A stretch of DNA of 64,000 nt. It comes from Streptomyces sp. NRRL F-6492. GTDB lineage: Bacteria > Actinomycetota > Actinomycetes > Streptomycetales > Streptomycetaceae. The stretch covers positions 186,001-250,000 of the forward strand of contig NZ_LGEG01000001.1 in NCBI RefSeq assembly GCF_001280125.1, written 5' to 3'. The position numbers and the translations under genes were made by a program. Positions 58,244 through 64,000 of the stretch are shown here, in pieces (position 1 is the first letter of the stretch; every line of letters begins with the position of its first letter). The notes below the pieces were generated by a model. It ran no database searches, was not told the origin of the DNA, and saw only the letters and a list, made by a program, of their open reading frames with translations.

Positions 58244-59289
58244 TGACGACCGCGACGACCGGTCCCAAGGCGGCCGGGACCGGCAGGAAGGCCGGGAAGG
58301 CCAAGCCCGCCACGATGGCGCAGGCGCTCCAGCGCGCCATGCGCGACGCCATGGCCGAGGACCCGACCGTCCACGTGATGGGCGAGGACGTCGGCGCCCT
58401 CGGCGGGGTCTTCCGGGTCACCGACGGGCTCGCGAAGGAGTTCGGCGAGGACCGCTGCACGGACACCCCGCTGGCCGAGGCCGGCATCCTCGGCGCGGCC
58501 GTCGGCATGGCCATGTACGGCCTGCGGCCCGTCGTGGAGATGCAGTTCGACGCCTTCGCCTACCCGGCGTTCGAGCAGCTGATCTCCCACGTGGCCCGCA
58601 TGCGCAACCGCACGCGCGGCGCCATGCCCATGCCGATCGTCATCCGGGTGCCGTACGGCGGCGGGATCGGCGGCGTCGAGCACCACAGCGACTCCTCCGA
58701 GGCCTACTACACGGCCACCCCGGGCCTGCACGTCGTCACCCCGGCCACCGTCGAGGACGCCTACGGCCTGCTGCGCGCGGCCATCGCCTCCGACGACCCG
58801 GTGGTCTTCCTGGAGCCCAAGCGGCTCTACTGGTCCAAGTCCGACTGGTCCCCCGAGGCGCCCGCGGCCGTCGAGCCGATCGGCAGGGCCGTCGTGCGGC
58901 GCCGGGGCACCGGCGCCACCCTGATCACCTACGGCCCCTCGGTGCCGGTCTGCCTGGAGGCCGCCGAGGCCGCGCAGGCGGAGGGCTGGGACCTCGAAGT
59001 CGTCGACCTGCGCTCGCTCGTGCCGTTCGACGACGAGACCGTCTGCGCCTCGGTGCGGCGCACCGGACGCGCGGTCGTGGTCCACGAGTCGACCGGCTTC
59101 GGCGGCCCCGGCGCGGAGATCGCCGCCCGGGTGACCGAGCGCTGCTTCCACCACCTGGAGGCGCCGGTGCTGCGGGTCGCGGGCTTCGACATCCCGTACC
59201 CGCCGCCGATGCTGGAGCGGCACCACCTGCCCGGCGTGGACCGGGTCCTGGACGCGGTGGCGCGGCTCCAGTGGGAGGCGGACAACTGA
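58240..59289 (+). CDS. bkdB: Branched-chain 2-oxoacid dehydrogenase E1 beta
   Basis: 349 residues; the GTG at 58240 overlaps the bkdA stop and an ATG follows at once. It carries MGEDVGALGGVFRVTDGLAKEFG, DTPLAEAGILGAAVGMAMYGLRPVVEMQF and the PYGGGIGGVEHHSDSSEAY loop of transketolase-like E1 beta. The N-terminal 25 residues are Lys/Gly-rich. It overlaps bkdC by one base. Confidence 0.95.
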   Translation: MMTTATTGPKAAGTGRKAGKAKPATMAQALQRAMRDAMAEDPTVHVMGEDVGALGGVFRVTDGLAKEFGEDRCTDTPLAEAGILGAAVGMAMYGLRPVVEMQFDAFAYPAFEQLISHVARMRNRTRGAMPMPIVIRVPYGGGIGGVEHHSDSSEAYYTATPGLHVVTPATVEDAYGLLRAAIASDDPVVFLEPKRLYWSKSDWSPEAPAAVEPIGRAVVRRRGTGATLITYGPSVPVCLEAAEAAQAEGWDLEVVDLRSLVPFDDETVCASVRRTGRAVVVHESTGFGGPGAEIAARVTERCFHHLEAPVLRVAGFDIPYPPPMLERHHLPGVDRVLDAVARLQWEADN

Positions 59290-60653
59290 TGGCCCAGGTC
59301 CTCGAATTCAAGCTTCCCGACCTCGGCGAGGGACTCACCGAGGCCGAGATCGTGCGCTGGCTGGTCGCCGTCGGCGACGTCGTCGCCGTCGACCAGCCGG
59401 TCGTCGAGGTCGAGACGGCCAAGGCCATGGTCGAGGTGCCCTGCCCGTACGGCGGCGTCGTCACCGCCCGGTACGGCGAGGAGGGCACCGAACTGCCCGT
59501 CGGCGCACCGCTCCTGACGGTCGCCGTGGGCGGCACGGGGGAACCGGAGCCCGCAGCCGTTCCCGCCGCCGCGGAGAAGGGCGCCGGGGACGCCGAGTCG
59601 GCCGTCTCCTCCGAGTACTCGGGCAACGTCCTCGTCGGGTACGGCACCGCCGGGCCCGCCGCCCGTCGCCGCCGGGTGCGGCAGACGGCTCCGGCCGCCG
59701 CTCCGGCTCCGGCACCGGTCGTGGTCCCCGCGCCCGCGCCCGCTCCCGCCGCCCCCGCGCACCAGGGGCCCGTGCCCGTCATCTCGCCGATCGTGCGGAA
59801 GTTGGCCAGGGACGGGGGGCTCGACCTGCGGCAGGTGCGCGGTTCGGGACCCGAGGGGCTGATCCTGCGGGCCGACGTGGAACTCGCCCTCGCGACGGAC
59901 CGGGACCACCCGGCGCCCGTTCCCCCCGCCTCCTCCGTCGCACCGGCGGGCTCCGTCGCACCGGCGGGCGAGCGGGTCCCGCTGCGCGGGATCCGCGGCG
60001 CGGTGGCGGACAAGCTGTCCCGCAGCCGTACGGAGATCCCGGACGCGACCTGCTGGGTCGACGCCGACGCGACCGAGCTGATGGCCGCGCGGGCGGCGAT
60101 GAACGCGGCGGGCGGGCCGAAGATCTCGCTGCTCGCGCTCCTCGCCCGGATCTGCGTCCACGCCCTGGCCCGGTTCCCCGAGCTCAACTCCACGGTCGAC
60201 ACCGCAGCCCGGGAGATCGCCCGGCTGCCGGACGTGCACCTCGGGTTCGCCGCCCAGACCCCGCGCGGCCTGGTCGTCCCCGTGGTCAAGGACGCGGGGA
60301 CGCGGACGGCCGAGTCGCTGACGGAGGAGTTCGGGCGCCTGACCGAGGCCGCCCGGCAGTCCGCGCTCACCCCGGCCGACCTGACGGGGGGCACGTTCAC
60401 CCTCAACAACTACGGGGTGTTCGGGGTCGACGGCTCCACGCCGATCATCAACCACCCCGAGGCCGCGATGCTCGGCGTCGGCCGGATCATTCCCAAGCCC
60501 TGGGTGCACCGGGGCGAACTGGCCGTCCGTCAGGTGGTGCAGCTCTCGCTCACCTTCGACCACCGGGTCTGCGACGGCGGCACGGCGGGCGGCTTCCTGC
60601 GGTACGTGGCGGACTGCGTCGAACAGCCCGCGGTCCTGCTCCGCACGGTCTGA
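59289..60653 (+). CDS. bkdC: Branched-chain 2-oxoacid dehydrogenase E2 acyltransferase
   Basis: 454 residues. One N-terminal lipoyl domain has the lipoylated Lys in VETAKAMVEVP. A Pro/Ala-rich linker (95-160) leads to a peripheral subunit-binding domain (SPIVRKLARDGGLDLRQVRGSG), a second linker, and the catalytic domain with FDHRVCDGGTAGGFLRYV (His in HRxxDGG). It transfers acyl groups from lipoyl to CoA. The dehydrogenase E3 is not in the window, as in other Streptomyces bkd clusters. Confidence 0.95.
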   Translation: MAQVLEFKLPDLGEGLTEAEIVRWLVAVGDVVAVDQPVVEVETAKAMVEVPCPYGGVVTARYGEEGTELPVGAPLLTVAVGGTGEPEPAAVPAAAEKGAGDAESAVSSEYSGNVLVGYGTAGPAARRRRVRQTAPAAAPAPAPVVVPAPAPAPAAPAHQGPVPVISPIVRKLARDGGLDLRQVRGSGPEGLILRADVELALATDRDHPAPVPPASSVAPAGSVAPAGERVPLRGIRGAVADKLSRSRTEIPDATCWVDADATELMAARAAMNAAGGPKISLLALLARICVHALARFPELNSTVDTAAREIARLPDVHLGFAAQTPRGLVVPVVKDAGTRTAESLTEEFGRLTEAARQSALTPADLTGGTFTLNNYGVFGVDGSTPIINHPEAAMLGVGRIIPKPWVHRGELAVRQVVQLSLTFDHRVCDGGTAGGFLRYVADCVEQPAVLLRTV

Positions 60654-60745
60654 CGGTCCGCCGCCCCCAGGGCCTGAAGGTCCGCCGCCCCAGGGACTGA
60701 AGGTCCGCCGCCCCCAGGGTCTGAAGGTCCGCCGCCCCACGGGTC
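60654..60745. repeat. 24-bp tandem repeats after bkdC
   Basis: Three to four copies of a 23-24-bp unit starting GGTCCGCCGCCCC(C)AGGG and ending CTGAA follow the bkdC stop. Copies differ by one C indel and one base. The last unit forms the terminator hairpin at 60726-60753. Confidence 0.8.
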
Positions 60746-60753
60746 GGCGGACC
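60726..60753 (+). terminator. bkd operon terminator
   Basis: GGTCCGCCG and CGGCGGACC around a 10-base loop, 73 bp after the bkdC stop. Confidence 0.65.
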
Positions 60754-60884
60754 GGTGCCCTGCTGATCGGCGGACCGATGTCCCATGGACCGGCGGGCCG
60801 TTGCTCCTCCGGCGGCGCGCCGGCCCGTCTCTCCAAGTGGGACGGGCCGGGCGTCCGCGGCCCCCGGCGGCCCATACTGCTGGG

Positions 60885-61736
60885 GTGACCACCGCATACG
60901 ACGCCGTCGTGCTCGCCGGGGGCGCCGCCCGGCGCCTCGGCGGCACCGACAAGCCCGGGGTACGGATCGGGGGCCGGACCCTCCTCGACCGGGTGCTCGC
61001 GGCCTGCTCCGGCGCCGGCCGCACCGTGGTCGTCGGTTCCCCCCGGCCGACCGGCCGGCCCGTCCGCTGGACCGGGGAGGACCCGCCCGGCGGCGGCCCG
61101 GTGGCCGCCCTCGACGCGGGGGTGCGGGAGGCGGAGGCCGCCGTCCTGCTCGTCCTCTCCGCCGACCTGCCCTTCCTGGACGGCGCCACCGTCCGGAGCC
61201 TCCTCGACGCGCTGGACGAGGACCCGGGCGCCGAGGCCGTGCTCCTCACCGACGCCGAGGGGCGCGACCAGCCGCTCGTCGCCGCGTACCGGACCGGTCC
61301 GCTGCGCCGCGCGCTGGACCGGCTCGCGCACGACCACGGCGGCCTCGCCCACCTGCCGCTGCGTCACCTCACGCACGCGCTCCGGCTCGTCCGGCTTCCC
61401 GCGGGCCCCTTCGCCTCCTTCGACTGCGACACCTGGGAGGACATCGCCACGGCCCGCGCCCGCATCAGGGAGCATGGGAGCGTGCTGGACGAATGGATCA
61501 CCGCAGTCAAGGACGAACTGGGCATCGAGCTGGACGTCGACACCGGCGTGCTGCTCGATCTGGCCCGCGACGCCGCCCACAACGTGGCCCGCCCCGCCGC
61601 GCCCCTGACCACCTTCCTGGTGGGGTACGCGGCGGCGCGCGCGGGCGAGGGCGGCCCCGAGGCGGTCGCGGAGGCCGCCCGCAAGGCCGCGGCGCTGGCC
61701 CTGCGCTGGGAGGCCGAGCAGGACGGACCCGGATGA
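60885..61736 (+). CDS. mobA: MobA-like nucleotidyltransferase fused to a DUF6457-like domain
   Basis: 283 residues from the GTG at 60885. CATACT (60873-60878) 6 bp upstream suggests a leaderless mRNA. The MobA part has AGGAARRLGGTDKPGVRIGG and LSADLPFLDG; it would attach GMP to molybdopterin to give MGD cofactor. Residues 205-283 (VLDEWITAVKDELGIELDVD ... LLDLARDAAHNVARPAAPLT ... AEAARKAAALALRWE) form a separate helical domain resembling DUF6457. It overlaps moeA by ATGA. The P-loop-like lysine and the DxP motif are present, so it should be active. Confidence 0.85.
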   Translation: MTTAYDAVVLAGGAARRLGGTDKPGVRIGGRTLLDRVLAACSGAGRTVVVGSPRPTGRPVRWTGEDPPGGGPVAALDAGVREAEAAVLLVLSADLPFLDGATVRSLLDALDEDPGAEAVLLTDAEGRDQPLVAAYRTGPLRRALDRLAHDHGGLAHLPLRHLTHALRLVRLPAGPFASFDCDTWEDIATARARIREHGSVLDEWITAVKDELGIELDVDTGVLLDLARDAAHNVARPAAPLTTFLVGYAAARAGEGGPEAVAEAARKAAALALRWEAEQDGPG

Positions 61737-63220
61737 GCCTGAAGGAGTCCGCTCCCGTGGCCCCCGACCCCGCCGACAGCGCTTCCGGGCCCGCCGACGA
61801 CCCTTCCGGTCCCGCCGACACCCCTTCCGGACCCGTCGGTGGCGCGAAGGCCGGGCATCCGCACCGGGCCACCTCCTGGCCCGAGGCGCGGGCCGTCGCG
61901 GGCCGTGCCGGGGCCGCGGCCCGGACCGGCCGGGAGCCGCTGGCGCTCCCGCTGGGGCGGGCGCTCGGCCAGGTCCTGGCGGGGCCGCTCCCGGCCCTCG
62001 CCGACCTGCCGTCCTTCGACACCTCCGCCATGGACGGCTGGGCGGTCGCGGGCCCCGGCCCCTGGCACGTCCGCGAGGAGACCGCCGTCCTGGCCGGCCA
62101 CGCTCCGGCCGCCGCCCTGGCCGGCGGGGAGGCGGTACGGATCGCCACCGGCGCCCCCGTCCCGCCCGGGACCACGGCCGTCCTCCGTACCGAGCACTCC
62201 CGTACCGAGCAGCCCCGCACAGAGCAGCCCCGTACCGAGCACTCCCGCCCCGAGCGCCCGGACGGCCCGCCTCGTGCCCTGCTGCACGCCCTGCGCGAGG
62301 TCGTCGCCGGGCAGGACATCCGTCCCCGGGGCCAGGAGTGCCGCTCCGGCGACGAACTGCTGCCCGCCGGCGCCGCCGTGACCCCCGCCGTCCTCGGCCT
62401 CGCCGCGGCCGCCGGATACGACGAACTCCTCGTGCGGCCCCGCCCCCGGGTGGAGATCCTGGTCCTCGGCGACGAGCTCCTCGCGGCCGGTCTCCCCCAC
62501 GAAGGGCTCATCCGGGACGCCCTCGGGCCGATGCTGGGCCCCTGGCTGGCGGCGCTCGGCGCGGACGTCCTCGCCACCCGCCGGATCGGCGACGACGCCG
62601 AGGCGCTGTACGCGGCCGTCACCGGCTCCGCCGCCGACCTGGTCGTCACCACAGGGGGCACCGCCGCCGGACCCGTGGACCACGTCCACCGCGTGCTCGA
62701 CAAGGCCGGTGCCACGCTCCTGGTCGACGGGGTGAAGGTACGGCCGGGGCACCCCATGCTCCTCGCCCGTCTCGGCACCGACCCGGCCCGCCCGCTCCAC
62801 GTGCGCCACCTCGTCGGTCTCCCCGGCAACCCGCTCGCGGCCGTCTCCGGGCTCCTCACCCTGGCCGCTCCGCTGCTCGCCGCCCTGGCCCGGGCCGCGT
62901 CCCCCGCGTCCCCCGCGTTCCCCGCAGAGGACGGGGCCGGATCCGGAGCCCGTACTCCCGTGCCGTACCGTGTGCCCGTTCGGGACGAGGTGCACGGGCA
63001 CCCCCATGACACACGACTCGTCCCGGTCGTCCGCCGCGGCGGATCGGCCGTTCCGCTGCGCTACAACGGTCCGGCCATGCTCCGCGGCGTCGCCGCCGCG
63101 GACGGCCTGGCCGTCGTCCCGCCCGGCGGGGCACGGCCGGGACAGGAACTGGACGTCCTCGATCTTCCCTGGCCGCCGACGGCGGGGGCCGCACCGGCCC
63201 AAGGAGCGTGTTTCACGTGA
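61733..63220 (+). CDS. moeA: Molybdopterin molybdenumtransferase MoeA
   Basis: 495 residues. MoeA inserts molybdate into molybdopterin. Visible are SFDTSAMDGWAVAG, IATGAPVPPGTTAVLRTEH, the MoCF-binding TTGGTAAGPVDHVH (the family has TTGGVSVGxxD), VKVRPGHPM and LPGNPLAAVSG. There is a Pro/Ser/Gly/Asp-rich N-terminal extension of about 40 residues with repeats of GPADxPSGP, and an inserted charged repeat RTEHSRTEQPRTEQPRTEHS near 160. Compared with E. coli MoeA (411 residues) it is long by these additions. The end overlaps the parS site and the channel start. Confidence 0.9.
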   Translation: MSLKESAPVAPDPADSASGPADDPSGPADTPSGPVGGAKAGHPHRATSWPEARAVAGRAGAAARTGREPLALPLGRALGQVLAGPLPALADLPSFDTSAMDGWAVAGPGPWHVREETAVLAGHAPAAALAGGEAVRIATGAPVPPGTTAVLRTEHSRTEQPRTEQPRTEHSRPERPDGPPRALLHALREVVAGQDIRPRGQECRSGDELLPAGAAVTPAVLGLAAAAGYDELLVRPRPRVEILVLGDELLAAGLPHEGLIRDALGPMLGPWLAALGADVLATRRIGDDAEALYAAVTGSAADLVVTTGGTAAGPVDHVHRVLDKAGATLLVDGVKVRPGHPMLLARLGTDPARPLHVRHLVGLPGNPLAAVSGLLTLAAPLLAALARAASPASPAFPAEDGAGSGARTPVPYRVPVRDEVHGHPHDTRLVPVVRRGGSAVPLRYNGPAMLRGVAAADGLAVVPPGGARPGQELDVLDLPWPPTAGAAPAQGACFT

Positions 63221-63223
63221 AAC
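63210..63223. promoter_or_regulatory. parS: parS centromere site
   Basis: GTTTCACGTGAAAC is a perfect 14-bp palindrome and the consensus ParB-binding site of Streptomyces. It spans the last codons of moeA and the GTG of the channel gene, about 58 kb from oriC. It is the only full match I found by eye in the window. Confidence 0.9.
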
Positions 63224-64000
63224 TTCCCAGTCGTGACGTGATGGCCCGCCACGCGGACGAGAAGATCTCCGGCCCGCGGGTCACCCTGCCCCGCCGGGAG
63301 GTGGAGCGGCCGCTGCGCCAGGTCGGCAAGCGCCTGCTCATGGCGCTCGGCGTGCTCTTCGTGACGATTCTCCTCGTCTACTTCGACCGCGACGGCTACC
63401 ACGACAACGCCGACGAGAAGCTCGACTTCCTCGACTGCGCCTACTACGCGACCGTGACGCTCTCCACCACCGGATACGGCGACATCGTCCCGTACAGCGA
63501 CACGGCGCGGCTCATCAACATCCTGCTGGTCACGCCCCTGCGCGTGCTGTTTCTGATCATTCTGGTCGGCACCACCCTGGAGGTCCTCACCGAGCGGACC
63601 CGGGAGGAGTTCCGGCTGAACCGCTGGAGGTCCACCTTGCGCGACCACACCGTCATCGTCGGGTTCGGCACGAAGGGGCGGTCCGCGATCCAGACCCTCT
63701 GCGCGACCGGGCTCAGCAAGGAGCAGATCGTCATCGTCGATCCCTCCAGCAAGGTGATCGAGACGGCGAACGCGGACGGTTTCGTCGGTGTCATCGGCGA
63801 CGCGACCCGCAGCGCCGTGCTGCTCCGCGCCGAGGTGCAGCGGGCCCGGCAGATCGTCATCGCCACCCAGCGCGACGACACGGCCGTCCTGGTCACCCTG
63901 ACCGCGCGCCAGCTCAACCGGGGCGCGAAGATCGTCGCCGCCGTCCGCGAAGAGGAGAACGCGCCGCTGCTGCGCCAGTCCGGCGCGGACGCGGTCATCA
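63217..64000 (+). CDS. Potassium channel with RCK/TrkA-N domain, partial
   Basis: GTG at 63217 overlapping the moeA stop; RBS AAGGAG at 63201-63206 (10 bases upstream). The C-terminus is cut by the window edge. It has TM1 (LLMALGVLFVTILLVYF), the pore helix and selectivity filter TLSTTGYGDIVP (TTGYGD), TM2 (LINILLVTPLRVLFLIILVG) and a cytosolic Rossmann RCK domain starting HTVIVGFGTKGRSAIQTL. A single-subunit 2-TM channel of the MthK/Kch type. The parS site forces conserved bases across its start codon. Confidence 0.9.
   Translation, partial: MKLPSRDVMARHADEKISGPRVTLPRREVERPLRQVGKRLLMALGVLFVTILLVYFDRDGYHDNADEKLDFLDCAYYATVTLSTTGYGDIVPYSDTARLINILLVTPLRVLFLIILVGTTLEVLTERTREEFRLNRWRSTLRDHTVIVGFGTKGRSAIQTLCATGLSKEQIVIVDPSSKVIETANADGFVGVIGDATRSAVLLRAEVQRARQIVIATQRDDTAVLVTLTARQLNRGAKIVAAVREEENAPLLRQSGADAVI

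Overview
The window is about 72% G+C with strong third-position GC bias, frequent GTG/TTG starts, and the order rpmH / dnaA / oriC / dnaN / gnd / recF / dciA / gyrB / gyrA. That order, plus crgA, paired class E sortases and the pknB-pbpA-ftsW-pppA-fha block, points to the origin-proximal core of a Streptomyces chromosome (or a very close relative). No insertion sequence, prophage, integrase or CRISPR array is visible. The interest lies in replication and segregation sites, regulatory repeats and several domain fusions.

Layout. 1-2625 (minus): jag, yidC, yidD, rnpA and rpmH, the conserved block left of dnaA. 2626-5760: divergent rpmH and dnaA promoters with a DnaA-box pair, dnaA, and oriC with about 20 DnaA-box-like sequences. 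5761-16286: dnaN, gnd, recF, dciA, gyrB, gyrA, a DUF3566 protein, tRNA-Ile and a DLW-39 mini-protein. 16445-23277: lineage-specific genes (secreted protein, Ser/Thr kinase with an XRE-type regulator, tRNA-Ala, an MFS transporter with a repetitive N-terminus, a small secreted protein, a DUF5324 protein). 23450-37626: cyclophilin, rhomboid protease, a DnaA-box cluster, crgA, a DUF881 protein, a 53-aa membrane protein, pabA, two class E sortases, then on the minus strand fhaA-fhaB-pppA-ftsW-pbpA and pknB, which control cell-wall growth and division.

38177-45716: tRNA-Leu, a two-component system whose kinase carries an extra C-terminal membrane and exported domain, a divergent MarR/transporter pair, a DUF2252 protein, a J-domain protein and a rhodanese. 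45784-56363: phenylacetate degradation (paaABCDE, paaN, paaH, paaR), interrupted by a coupled DUF5819-HTTM-TrmH operon. 56384-60653: an Lrp-type regulator divergent from a branched-chain 2-oxoacid dehydrogenase operon (bkdABC). 60885-64000: a MobA fusion, moeA and a K+ channel cut by the window edge, with a perfect parS site across the moeA/channel junction.

Three near-identical palindromes (49445, 54110, 57010) suggest that the TetR-type PaaR links the paaABCDE, paaN/paaH and bkd promoters. DnaA-box-like sequences occur, often in pairs, in several intergenic gaps outside oriC. Function calls come from motifs and gene order read by eye; no database search was run.
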